Of a DNA stretch of 64,000 nt, positions 33,688 through 41,630 are shown one piece after another. Below the pieces are notes generated by a model. That model had not been told where the DNA came from. It did no database searches and saw only the letters and a program-made list of their open reading frames with translations. Both the position numbers and the translations under genes were made by a program. This DNA is from Lewinellaceae bacterium (GTDB lineage Bacteria; Bacteroidota; Bacteroidia; Chitinophagales; Saprospiraceae). The stretch is from contig JACJYG010000007.1 in NCBI GenBank assembly GCA_020636215.1, forward strand, positions 434,001 through 498,000. Reading direction: 5' to 3'. Each line of letters opens with the position of its first letter. The stretch's first letter is position 1.

Positions 33688-34383
33688 TTATTTTTTCTTT
33701 ATATACCTTTTTATAAGCCCTGAAAAGACCTCAATGTTTTTCATATTGCTAAATACTCTTCCATAACCTAAAAATGTTGTTTCGCCTTCTTGAAAATATC
33801 CGCAATCATTTTCCCAAACAGAATTTTTATTTCCAGTCATATTTACTACCATTTCTGTAAAAATTCCTTTTCCTTCACAAATAACAACTTTAGGCTTTAC
33901 TATCTCTATCAATTTTCCTGTCCAATTTAATGACTGCTGCCAATATGTTTTAAATCGTCCTTTTTCTAAAGAATTCAAACACTTACTTATATCTCCTTCT
34001 TTTTTTGTAATGATATAATAAAAATTTGTTTTTACTGATTTGTCATCCAGTAAATTCCTGATTTCTTCTTCTGTATACCCTGCTTTTGTAAAGGCTTTTA
34101 CTGTATCCCTTGCAATAGTATAAGTAGGATTTTCTCCGTCTAAATATTCAAGATAAGACATCTGAAAAGAAGGTTTTACTTCTATTGAACCGTTATTATT
34201 AGGATTTCCATTTCCTGGATTAATTCCAATAAACATGATTTCAGGTTTCTCAATAAATTTGCTATCCCAAACATAAAAACCATTATACAAACCTTTCGCC
34301 TTTGGGTTTTGGTCTAATTCTTCCTTTAACGCTTCTAAACTCTCCAAAACTTCCTTTTCCCACTTAGAATAATTTTCGTTCAT
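33688..34383 (-). CDS. uracil-DNA-glycosylase-like fold protein
   Basis: This is a 231-residue protein. A UDG-superfamily-like first motif is visible (PEIMFIGINPGNGNPNN, about 47-63), followed by a middle strand (KPKVVICEGKGIF, about 165) and a late FLGYGRVFSN loop. The typical catalytic HPS/HPxP motif near the end is not present, so it may not be an active glycosylase. Related UDG-fold proteins occur in defence and mobile elements. The AT-rich gene is flanked by junction Y copy 1 and motif X copy 2, so it is one cargo unit of the array. Confidence 0.5.
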   Translation of the reverse strand: MNENYSKWEKEVLESLEALKEELDQNPKAKGLYNGFYVWDSKFIEKPEIMFIGINPGNGNPNNNGSIEVKPSFQMSYLEYLDGENPTYTIARDTVKAFTKAGYTEEEIRNLLDDKSVKTNFYYIITKKEGDISKCLNSLEKGRFKTYWQQSLNWTGKLIEIVKPKVVICEGKGIFTEMVVNMTGNKNSVWENDCGYFQEGETTFLGYGRVFSNMKNIEVFSGLIKRYIKKK

Positions 34384-34508
34384 CTTTATTTTTTTAGTAG
34401 CAGCGACACCCTACTGCATTGCCCATCACATAAACCCTATTGCGTGTAAATCCGAAATAGCTACATATGCTGATTCCCATTCCTACACTTGGGAGCAGGT
34501 TTCATAGC

Positions 34509-34555
34509 AAATTAACCTCTTTTGCCCCATAATTTCAACAGTGACGGAAAAAACA
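34509..34555. repeat. boundary motif X, copy 2
   Basis: AAATTAACCTCTTTTGCC followed by CATAATTTCAACAG and an A-rich end. It is closest to copy 3 at 40733. It lies between resolvase fragment R2 and the UDG-like gene start. Confidence 0.6.
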
Positions 34556-34592
34556 TATAGTCCATTAACGGCCTTATCAACCCAGCCAGAAT

Positions 34593-34910
34593 TCACCCTT
34601 CCTGCCCCCCCTCCTCCTCCACCCGCCTCAAATTCCTAATCAACGTCGACCTCGACACCCCAATCAGTTTAGCAATCGCCTCCTGCGAGACCCCAGCCTT
34701 TTCATACTTGCGGATCGCCGCCAGATTCTCGATCACCTTGGGACTAATCCGCCTGCTGCCTTCAGGGCGCCCCAGCTTATGCCCCTCCGCCTTCTTCGCT
34801 GCCAGCTTCGCCTTTATATTGCGGGAAATGTATTCGCGCTGAATCTCCGCGGTCATCAGCAGGCCGCTGGCGATGATCTAGGCGGTGAGAGAGTCGGTCG
34901 GCACGTAGCT
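34593..34910 (-). pseudogene. resolvase fragment R2
   Basis: This is the 3' half of the serine resolvase gene, open for 87 codons (34856-34593) with EIQREYISRNIKAKLAAKKA and a complete C-terminal helix-turn-helix (AGVSQEAIAKLIGVSRSTLI). Similarity to the intact gene at 40821-41465 continues in DNA to about 34910 and stops at the codon region for the DNYVLT segment. The catalytic N-terminal half is missing. The remaining frame might still make a DNA-binding peptide. Confidence 0.8.
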
Positions 34911-35160
34911 GCTTGCTCAATTTGTCGCCTGATGCAAGAGGCACAGCGCCAGAGTGGAATAATCCAATTACAAGCCCTCGCTTTAACCCGCAAGGGCTAC
35001 GTGCTCTCCTGAACAAATTCGGGGACTGCCGGTCAAGACGGCGGGTAGGGACTCTTTTGCACCCTTTATGATCTTTCGGATTTTCCACCCTGCGGCAGGC
35101 GGAGCACCGGGTTTTTACGCTTGAATTTCGGTTTTGGGGCTTAACTTAATGGGGTTGACG
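34911..35160. repeat. junction sequence Y, copy 2
   Basis: About 250 bp of non-coding sequence that begins exactly where resolvase similarity ends. It shares with copy 3 the order TTGCTCAA, GATGCAAG, ACAAGCCCTCGCTTTA, CTACGTGCTCTCC, AAATTCGGG, GATTTTCCACCCT, GGAGCACC and GGGGCTTAA-TTAATGGGG. It abuts the radical SAM gene's 3' end. Confidence 0.75.
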
Positions 35161-35178
35161 CTTTGTTCGATGAATTTT

Positions 35179-36300
35179 TTATTGGTTAATCCATACACCT
35201 TCTCGAAAATTTGGAATGAAATCATTTCCGTGATAGTATAATGCACTACAAATGTCAATAACTTCTTCTTTAGCACCACTTACTATCTCTGCTACGCATT
35301 GTTGACATTGGTTGTTATATTTGCAAAACCTACATGGAAAGAGTTGCTCTTTATATGTTCTGTTTTTTCTGTTTTCTTCAAAATGGTTGAATAGTTGGCT
35401 TTCGAATGAAGTGAATATATCTCCGTCTATTAAGTTGAGGTCTTTAATTTTTTTAGAAAACCCAGTATTTGGTTTTTCTTCGTAAGACATTGCAGGACAG
35501 GGCAAGTGGTTCCCATATAAATCTACATAACTAAAAACATCAGTTCCTCCACAAGCAGGGTGATAAGATGTCGGTAGGCCTAATCCAAATCTAAAGTTTA
35601 GGAATTCTGCATATGCTGGGGGTATAAAAACTTCTAACTCGAAACATCGGTCAGAAAGCATCCAATTCAAAATCAATGAAGTATAAGTATCAAGTAATTG
35701 CTGATGATTAAAACCTAACAAATCACTAAACATCATTGCCCGGCCGATCATTTTTACGTTTTTTACATTTAAGTATGATGCGTTAAATTGTTTAGCCAAA
35801 GTAAGCATAGTGCTTGCTTCATGGAAGTTAATACCTGTCATCACAAAAGCGATTTCTAAATACAGACTTTTATTTTGTATTCTGTTATGCTCTGAGAGTT
35901 TTTTTAAGTTCTTCACAGTTTTTTCAAATGTCCCTTTTCCTCTATTAGCATCATGAGTAGTTGCTGTCGAGCCATCAAGGCTAATAATAAATGAATTAAG
36001 TGATGGCTTTTCTATGATTGACTCAATTGGTTTCCATGAGGTCAGGTTTGTGTTTACACTCACTTTAATACCGACTTCCTCTGCGTGGTCTAATATAATT
36101 GGCAAATCATTCCTATAAATAGTTGCTTCTCCACCTAAGATTGTAATGAATTTTGTACCTCCGCTTGCTAATTCTGAAATAACTTTTTTTAGGTCATTTG
36201 TTGTTTGTTGACTTCGTGGATTATCTTGGTCTAACCCAACACCACAATGTTTGCATCGAATGTTGCATTTGCTGGTAGTGTATAATGTGACAGTTTTCAT
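35179..36300 (-). CDS. radical SAM/SPASM-like peptide maturase
   Basis: This is a 373-residue protein. The radical SAM cluster motif C12-x3-C16-x2-C19 (SKCNIRCKHC) is at the start, followed by a TIM-barrel-like body with GGEATI (about 56-61, the SAM-binding GGE) and ISLDGS. The C-terminal third has extra cysteines (HPACGGTD, LPCPAMS, FPCRFCKYNNQCQQC, DICSAL), typical of SPASM-type auxiliary Fe-S clusters in enzymes that modify ribosomal peptides. The gene just upstream encodes a short NHLP-like peptide with a Cys-Cys core, the likely substrate. No protease or exporter is adjacent. Confidence 0.8.
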   Translation of the reverse strand: MKTVTLYTTSKCNIRCKHCGVGLDQDNPRSQQTTNDLKKVISELASGGTKFITILGGEATIYRNDLPIILDHAEEVGIKVSVNTNLTSWKPIESIIEKPSLNSFIISLDGSTATTHDANRGKGTFEKTVKNLKKLSEHNRIQNKSLYLEIAFVMTGINFHEASTMLTLAKQFNASYLNVKNVKMIGRAMMFSDLLGFNHQQLLDTYTSLILNWMLSDRCFELEVFIPPAYAEFLNFRFGLGLPTSYHPACGGTDVFSYVDLYGNHLPCPAMSYEEKPNTGFSKKIKDLNLIDGDIFTSFESQLFNHFEENRKNRTYKEQLFPCRFCKYNNQCQQCVAEIVSGAKEEVIDICSALYYHGNDFIPNFREGVWINQ

Positions 36301-36415
36301 GAATTAACCATTTTATAATTGAAAAAGGGCTGCGATTTCTATGTGAGAACTAATACTCGGTTTAACAGCATCCCTTGACTGTTTTTGCTACCAAAGGATG
36401 CTGTTGGGTTGAACA

Positions 36416-36703
36416 TCAATCGCCCAACCGGTCTACGTTGAGTGCAGCAAGTTTCTTGGAATTGCAACACCCCATTCCGATACCCCAGTCGGCTTTCATA
36501 CTGGTTTTAAAATTAGTAAGATTAGCCGCTGCATTCAGGTTTAGTTTTGTCAAGCGGACAAAAACCTCGAGCCTTCTTGCATCTTCTTGGTTGTCAATTT
36601 CAAGTCTTGCTTTCTTGAGTGCATTTTTCGGATTTGCGAGAAGTTCGCCAATGAACGCTGGGTTTGTAGAGAGATGCTTCTCTACGTCTGTGAATTTTGC
36701 CAT
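36416..36703 (-). CDS. RiPP precursor candidate with NHLP-like leader
   Basis: This is a 95-residue peptide. Residues 14-35 (NPAFIGELLANPKNALKKAR) resemble the nitrile-hydratase-like leader peptides (NHLP) that guide modifying enzymes. After a helical linker comes a short putative core, ADWGIGMGCCNSKKLAALNV, with adjacent Cys79-Cys80 and several Gly. It is the first gene of a two-gene unit with the radical SAM enzyme, 115 nt apart. The product would be a modified peptide, perhaps with Cys or backbone cross-links; this is inference. No Gly-Gly cleavage site is obvious, although GMG/GIG lie near the core. Confidence 0.65.
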   Translation of the reverse strand: MAKFTDVEKHLSTNPAFIGELLANPKNALKKARLEIDNQEDARRLEVFVRLTKLNLNAAANLTNFKTSMKADWGIGMGCCNSKKLAALNVDRLGD

Positions 36704-36781
36704 GATGGAAAAATTTTAAATGGTTAATGAATATTGTTTACATTTTCTTTTTCTTGTTTATTTAGTTTCATCGACTCTTAC

Positions 36782-36846
36782 ATTGACGCAACAACGACTA
36801 ACCGAACCCTACATTGCATCTTTCACGTAGCTCCTATTGCGTTAAT
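36782..36846. repeat. 65-bp spaced inverted repeat, copy B
   Basis: ATTGACGCAA (36782-36791) and TTGCGTTAAT (36837-36846) are near-complementary arms with the same 65-bp span as copy A and the same CAACGAC left extension. It is located 79 bp upstream of the RiPP precursor start. A degraded relative of the right arm, TATTGCGTGTAAAT, is at 34439-34452. Confidence 0.6.
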
Positions 36847-36940
36847 ATTCGGCTATAGCTACCTACATCTCTTGTTTCTTTGGGCTGATCTTGAGAAAAG
36901 AATACCTCCATACCTTCGCCTTTGGATAAAATTCCGTAGG

Positions 36941-36988
36941 ACATTATCCCCTTTTAGCCAATAATTTTGCTAGTAATGGAGAAAATAT
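36941..36988. repeat. boundary motif X, copy 4 (diverged)
   Basis: ACATTATCCCCTTTTAGCC with an AATAATTTTGCTAG continuation and an A-rich end. It is the most diverged copy, recognised mainly by its position between resolvase remnant R3 and the RiPP unit. Confidence 0.4.
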
Positions 36989-37054
36989 GGCCCCTTTCAA
37001 GATCTACCAGCCTTGTCTCAACTCAATCCTTTGGAAAGCCATATCCCTTTTTTG

Positions 37055-37103
37055 TTTTAAGATCCCTTATCGAGGTTGACCTCTACACCCCAAGCAATTT
37101 TGG
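37055..37103 (-). pseudogene. resolvase remnant R3
   Basis: A short stretch (GATCCCTTATCGAGGTTGAC followed by CTCTACACCCCAAGCAAT) lines up with the DNA for the resolvase helix-turn-helix end (IGVSRSTLIRNL) in the other copies. Everything else of the gene is gone. Its place before motif X copy 4 keeps the array order. Confidence 0.5.
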
Positions 37104-37116
37104 GGTAAAACTCACC

Positions 37117-37476
37117 CTATAACTTCAGAAATGCCTCCTGCAACTCCCCTTCCTCCAATAGGTTCCATATTACTTGTTCAATTGTCCTCCTGGAGCAGTC
37201 CTTGACCAAGATCATCCGCTTGCTCCAAAAGTATGTTCCGTTTAAAAATTCCCCATTCTTCATATTTCTCTGGCGCAGATGATCAAGGCTGTCAAAAGGA
37301 AAAAAGGAAGCATGAAATTTCTCTCCGTTTTTCAAGGTTACAATCACATCATTCGCCTCCTGTCCAAAGGAGTTGCCTTCCTGCTCGCTACTTTCGTTTG
37401 AAATAAAAATTTGATCAATGATCTGGATCATCGGGTAAATAACTAGATGTGATTGATCCCGATAAGTTACGGGCAA
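37117..37476 (-). CDS. conserved-looking hypothetical protein, 119 aa
   Basis: This is a 119-residue protein. The body (NDVIVTLKNGEKFHASFFPF; NGEFLNGTYFWSKRMILVKD; EQVIWNLLEEGELQEAFLKL) looks like a small compact alpha/beta domain. I have the impression of similar Bacteroidota proteins of unknown function but cannot name one. The start may be the later methionine (MIQIIDQIFI). It lies 81 nt downstream of the LytTR regulator gene, probably in one unit with it. Confidence 0.5.
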   Translation of the reverse strand: MPVTYRDQSHLVIYPMIQIIDQIFISNESSEQEGNSFGQEANDVIVTLKNGEKFHASFFPFDSLDHLRQRNMKNGEFLNGTYFWSKRMILVKDCSRRTIEQVIWNLLEEGELQEAFLKL

Positions 37477-37557
37477 AATCCAAGGGGCTAAATAGCCATT
37501 GAACGAAGGCTTCTAAATTGAGAACGAAATGAGGCTTTGATCCATCGGACGCGAAAT

Positions 37558-38334
37558 TCACAGGCGGCTGAAATGATCGAGAAGAGTCCCTTTCAGCCGG
37601 TTGGCAACTGGAATACAAGCTCCATCAATCATGTGGACAGTCCCCTCTCTATGGTATCTCTTTATATGGTTGACGTTAATCAGATAAGACCTGTGAGGAG
37701 CGAAAAAACCATAAGGTTCCAGTAAGTTTTTAAATTTCCCCAGGTTGTAAGCACTCACAATATTCGATCTATCTCGGGTGACGACCCGTGTACATTTATG
37801 CAAAGCTTCGCAGCGCACAATCTCGTTCACTACGAGAAATTCATAGCCTTCAATGGTAGGGATGCCAACCGAGTTTTCCTGTATCTTCCTTTGCAGGATG
37901 GTTTTGATAAACCTTCTGTTTTGCATGAGTTCTTCCTTCTCCTGAATCCTGTGCAAGGCATGTTGAACGATTTGCATCAAGGACTCAGTTTTCACAGGCC
38001 TTAACAGGTAACCCGTAATGGCATTTTGGATCGATTCCATTACTCTGATTTCCGAATCGGATAGAATGATCGTTTCGAAATCAGAGTGGCAATGAATACC
38101 ATTTGGAAGAAACCGGAAATCTTTCCAAAGTTGCAGGTCAATAAAGACAATGTCGGGGCAGGCATCCTGAATTTTCGCCTGAATTGATTCGAGGGCAGTT
38201 GAAGATCCCTTTACTTCCAATCCAGGAAAATGTTGCAGCAGCTGTGATTCCAGATGGCGAGTTTTTTCAACCTCAGTATCGACCAAAAAGGCACTAAAAC
38301 GGGTTTTGACATTGGGTAGTAGGTGGTTTTTCAT
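37558..38334 (-). CDS. LytTR-family response regulator
   Basis: This is a 258-residue protein. The receiver domain (1-130) has its phosphoacceptor in IVFIDLQLWKD and the conserved Lys in GYLLRPVK. The LytTR DNA-binding domain (about 155-255) shows the family pattern: FLVVNEIVRCEALHKCTRVV, then a YGFFAPHRSYLINVNHIKRY motif and a final DGACIPVANR hairpin. LytTR regulators bind direct repeats upstream of target genes. No partner kinase is adjacent. It lies directly after resolvase fragment R4 (minus-strand sense), so it is part of a cargo unit. Confidence 0.85.
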   Translation of the reverse strand: MKNHLLPNVKTRFSAFLVDTEVEKTRHLESQLLQHFPGLEVKGSSTALESIQAKIQDACPDIVFIDLQLWKDFRFLPNGIHCHSDFETIILSDSEIRVMESIQNAITGYLLRPVKTESLMQIVQHALHRIQEKEELMQNRRFIKTILQRKIQENSVGIPTIEGYEFLVVNEIVRCEALHKCTRVVTRDRSNIVSAYNLGKFKNLLEPYGFFAPHRSYLINVNHIKRYHREGTVHMIDGACIPVANRLKGTLLDHFSRL

Positions 38335-38540
38335 ACAGGGGGAGTTAAGCCATAAATAGACAATTCAACGAAGGATCCTTACGAGGATCCGTGGCTAAAA
38401 TTAGGGGAGTTATACATAGAGGAGTTAGTACGAATCTTCCAACCGTTAGTACAAATCTTTCAAAATAAGGGGTTGATTGGCAGAAAAAGACTAATCGGTC
38501 TATTACAATTGCTGCCTGATGAAGTTGCGACTACTTCAGA

Positions 38541-38783
38541 TCAGCCTTCCGGCATCCCCTCATCCTCGATACGCTTAAGATTCCTAATCAACATCGACCT
38601 CTATACCCCAATCAACCTCGCAATCGCCTCCTGCGAGACGCTAGCCTTTTCATACTTGCGAATGGCAGCCAGGTTTTCGATCACCTTGGGGCTGATGCGC
38701 CGGGTTGTATCTCTGCTGCCATCAGCAGGTCGCTGGCGATTGATATGATCTTAGAGATGAGGGAGGCGGTCAGCACGTAATTG
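38541..38783 (-). pseudogene. resolvase fragment R4
   Basis: This is the 3' half of the resolvase gene (stop at 38541) with an internal deletion near 38700-38715 that removes the EYISRNTKAKLAAKKAEG part. As in R2, similarity to the intact gene stops in the codons for DNYVLT, at about 38783, and junction Y begins. The common breakpoint shows that the truncated form spread as a unit. Confidence 0.75.
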
Positions 38784-39032
38784 TTTGCTCAAATGGCGCC
38801 CGATGCAAGGGACAGAGCGTCACACCTACGATATCCAACTACAAACCCTCGCTTTACCCAGAAAAGGCTACGTGCTCTCCAGGATAAATTCGGGGTGGTA
38901 AACTCTACTGGTGGGAAGGGCGCTCTTTTATCCCGCTCTATGATCTTCCGGATTTTCCACCCTACGGGGGCGGAGCACCAGGTTTTTACTCTTTGGATTC
39001 AGTTTTGGGGCTTAATTTAATGGGGCTGACGC
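38784..39032. repeat. junction sequence Y, copy 3
   Basis: About 250 bp of non-coding sequence with the same ordered blocks as copy 2 (34911-35160), ending in TTTTGGGGCTTAATTTAATG. It lies between resolvase fragment R4 and the 3' end of the PIN-like gene. Confidence 0.75.
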
Positions 39033-39036
39033 AATG

Positions 39037-39783
39037 TTACATGGCATATCTAGCTTTTTTCATTCTGTATTGCCACCCTCTATTTACATACCATTTACTT
39101 TCTCTATTGGATTCAGCTTCTTGGCGATTTGATATAGAGAAATCTATTATTAGCCCATCGCCGTGGCTATTTATTGAACCTTGGAATATTTCAGAGGCGA
39201 ACCGTGCCAGGAGTTTATCCTCAGTATAAACTATGGCTTCATTGTTAAGTGCTTTACATAGAATGAGTATATCATTCCAAGTATTTCTAAAATCATCCTT
39301 CGCATTATACCTGCTAAGGAATAAATCTAACAACTCGTAACTTTTCTCAATATCTGTTTCGAGCAAGGGTTCACAAGACAGATTATTATCAAACAAAAAT
39401 TTGATCCTATTTCTCAATTTTTTCTGAATTGGTTTGTCTAAAAATTTAATTGCAAAATTGAATAATAAATAATCCTTTTCATTTATCAGGTCCGAAATAC
39501 CAAAGTTAGAGAACATAGAAAAAGGTGGATAGAATGGTCCGAAATCAAAAATCACCCTATCTGTAGATCTTTTATTAAAGGGATGTACAATATTGGCTAT
39601 GCCACCCTCTATCTGAAAGAATTTCCTGTTTCTTGGTATATAGTAATTTGCCTTATGGGGTTGAGGGGCTTGCAGTAATAAAAACTCAATGGCCACAATC
39701 GAAGGAATTACACAGCCCTTAATGTCGAACCCTTTCGACTCTCTAAATTTATATGATACTATTTGTGTGTCAAGAATCGTCAT
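39037..39783 (-). CDS. PIN-like nuclease domain protein
   Basis: This is a 248-residue protein. Its acidic residues are arranged as in PIN domains: D5 at the start (MTILDTQIVSYKF), E33 (SIVAIEFLLL), a later Asp in RNTWNDILILCKALN and a final IVYTEDKLLARFA strand-helix. PIN domains are Mg-dependent ribonucleases of toxin-antitoxin and defence systems. The long middle insert (about 45-130) is unusual and no antitoxin gene is adjacent. It shares a cargo unit with the membrane protein upstream. Confidence 0.55.
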   Translation of the reverse strand: MTILDTQIVSYKFRESKGFDIKGCVIPSIVAIEFLLLQAPQPHKANYYIPRNRKFFQIEGGIANIVHPFNKRSTDRVIFDFGPFYPPFSMFSNFGISDLINEKDYLLFNFAIKFLDKPIQKKLRNRIKFLFDNNLSCEPLLETDIEKSYELLDLFLSRYNAKDDFRNTWNDILILCKALNNEAIVYTEDKLLARFASEIFQGSINSHGDGLIIDFSISNRQEAESNRESKWYVNRGWQYRMKKARYAM

Positions 39784-39899
39784 TTTTTCAGCTACATATT
39801 TAATAAATAACCTTCAGGTTAATTGGTTTTGCCCTTTAAGCCATCATTACAGCCATTAGTTTTTCATTACACAAAGGGTGCATTCTTCACCTTTTGGGT

Positions 39900-40631
39900 T
39901 TAGGGTTCGGTTTTGGCGGTGTCTTTGGTTCCTTTGGAGCTTGAGGTTTGATGTTTGTCCCTCTTTTGTTTTTGTCGGGATTCTTGGGTGTCGGGGTTGT
40001 TTTTTTCGGTTTTTCCATTGTTATTTTTTTTTGGTATTTCAATTATCAAAATGTCAGACTTGGCACGGTTTAAGTAAACATAAGAAAGTGAATTCATATG
40101 TACTGCTGTATCATATTCGAATAAGTCTACGTCTTCTAAAACTATTTCCCTAACATCATCATCTTCTGAATAATACCTAACATAACCTGTATAAATTAAA
40201 TTGTTTTCGGGATCTTTAACATGGACTTCCGAAACATCATTACTTGATAAAAATGTGTAAAATAAATTATACTCACCGTATTTGGTTGTAATTCTTAACC
40301 AGTTAGCAACTTTATTGACTAGCTGCTTATTTACAATTGCTACCACAACCCCAGTTGCAAAAATCGAAACCATACAAGCCTGAAAAATTTCAAAATACGG
40401 AACAGATTGATTGTCCTGCAATCTTTGCCAAATTATTAATTCTCCTTTATTGAAAGAACTATAAATCAATTGAAGCAATAGATATGAAAGAACCCCAAAT
40501 AATAAAGTGTTTAATCCAATATCGATTGATTCCCATTTCTTTTTAATAATCAATCTCCGATAAAGCATTGTTGAAAGAATCCCCGGAAAGAGTATCAATA
40601 TTAACCTAAACGCTAAATCACCTAAGTTCAT
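39900..40631 (-). CDS. integral membrane protein, DUF6338-like
   Basis: I chose the ATG at 40631 (MNLGDLAFRLILILFPGILS), giving 243 residues; an earlier start at 40694 adds 21 residues without a hydrophobic pattern. Three hydrophobic helices are seen (about 7-24, 42-60 and 80-105), followed by a soluble beta-rich part (NLIYTGYVRYYSEDDDVREI) and a Lys/Thr-rich tail. The LFPG turn after the first helix resembles DUF6338 proteins. Function unknown. It is the first cargo gene after the intact resolvase. Confidence 0.55.
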   Translation of the reverse strand: MNLGDLAFRLILILFPGILSTMLYRRLIIKKKWESIDIGLNTLLFGVLSYLLLQLIYSSFNKGELIIWQRLQDNQSVPYFEIFQACMVSIFATGVVVAIVNKQLVNKVANWLRITTKYGEYNLFYTFLSSNDVSEVHVKDPENNLIYTGYVRYYSEDDDVREIVLEDVDLFEYDTAVHMNSLSYVYLNRAKSDILIIEIPKKNNNGKTEKNNPDTQESRQKQKRDKHQTSSSKGTKDTAKTEP

Positions 40632-40732
40632 GTTTGGGGGGTTATGGTGCCCTTGAATGAATGTATTGTTTAATAAAGAATATCCAACTCCCAAATTGAG
40701 TCTATCAACACAGCTTGGGAAGATTCATTTAC

Positions 40733-40780
40733 AAATTAACCTCTTTTCGGGCATAATTTCAACAGGGTCCATAAAAACAT
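40733..40780. repeat. boundary motif X, copy 3
   Basis: AAATTAACCTCTTTTCGGG, then CATAATTTCAACAG and an A-rich end. It lies 41 nt past the stop of the intact resolvase, before its cargo. Confidence 0.6.
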
Positions 40781-40820
40781 TGACCGCGTAGGCCTTGCCG
40801 CTCCGTATCCCGTATGGAAT

Positions 40821-41465
40821 TTAGTCTTCTCCCTCCTCCTCAACCCTCCTCAAATTCCTAATCAACGTCGACCTCGACACCCCAATCAACCTCGCGATCG
40901 CCTCCTGCGAGACCCCCGCCTTTTCATACTTCCGAATTGCAGCCAGATTCTCAATCACCTTGGGGCTAATCCGCCTGCTACCTTCAGGGCGCCCCAGCTT
41001 ATGCCCTTCCGCCTTCTTCGCTGCCAGCTTCGCCTTTGTGTTCCGGGAGATGTATTCGCGCTGGATTTCGGCAGCCATCAGCAGGCCGCTGGCGATGATC
41101 TTGGAGGTGAGGGAGTCGGTCAGCACGTAGTTGTCCTCGATGGAGATGACGCCGATGCCTTTGTTGAGGAGGTCGTGCAGGATGCTGATAGTCTCGAAGA
41201 AATCGCGGCCCAGGCGGGGCAGGTCGCTGATCAGGAGCGCGTCGCCGGAGCGGAGGGTTTGGATCACTCGGCCTATTTCCCGTTCATGTAATTTTTTCCG
41301 CGAAGAGATGGTTTCATCTACCGGCTCCAGAGCAACAAGCTTCAGTTCGGGGTGCATGTCGAGGAAGACATTCTGGAGGTGGATCTGGCGGGCGTGGTCT
41401 TGCTTGTCGGTGCTGGCGCGGCGGTAGGGTTGCACGCGGCCGGTGATGTGGATTTTTGTCGTCAT
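40821..41465 (-). CDS. serine resolvase/invertase, intact copy
   Basis: This is a 214-residue protein from the ATG at 41465 (MTTKIHITGRVQPYRRASTD); the frame opens 23 codons earlier in sequence without protein character. The catalytic serine is in YRRASTDKQ, followed by further family landmarks (LISDLPRLGRD with active-site Arg residues; EIQREYISRNTKAKLAAKKA long helix) and a C-terminal Hin-type helix-turn-helix (AGVSQEAIARLIGVSRSTLI). This family makes double-strand breaks with 2-bp overlaps to resolve, invert or integrate DNA. Four truncated copies of this gene separate the cargo genes to its left, so it is the likely driver or the parental gene of that array. Confidence 0.88.
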   Translation of the reverse strand: MTTKIHITGRVQPYRRASTDKQDHARQIHLQNVFLDMHPELKLVALEPVDETISSRKKLHEREIGRVIQTLRSGDALLISDLPRLGRDFFETISILHDLLNKGIGVISIEDNYVLTDSLTSKIIASGLLMAAEIQREYISRNTKAKLAAKKAEGHKLGRPEGSRRISPKVIENLAAIRKYEKAGVSQEAIARLIGVSRSTLIRNLRRVEEEGED

Positions 41466-41594
41466 GTGATGATTTTGGGTGGTGTGAATTAATCCTGCTT
41501 GCCCGCGAGGCGGCCGAGCAGGCAAGTGTGCCAAATAATAGGGAAAGATAAGAAAAATGACACAGATTTAGTAGCAGAAAAACCCCTTTTGAGG

Positions 41595-41630
41595 TGACAC
41601 AAAATTGGTGTCAGATAAACGTTCGTTTAT
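41595..41630. promoter_or_regulatory. paired palindromes between resolvase and STAND gene
   Basis: An inverted repeat TGACAC-aaaattg-GTGTCA (41595-41613) is followed at once by the palindrome ATAAACG-tt-CGTTTAT (41615-41630); further TGACAC copies lie nearby (about 41554 and 41632). It is in the divergent promoter region, a likely operator or a recombination site for the resolvase. Confidence 0.5.

Larger units (their letters stand above)
36704..37054. other. gene-free cargo boundary
   Basis: No gene is seen in about 350 bp. It holds the inverted repeat copy B (36782-36846) and motif X copy 4 (36941-36988). The first 80 bp should contain the promoter of the RiPP unit. Confidence 0.5.
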
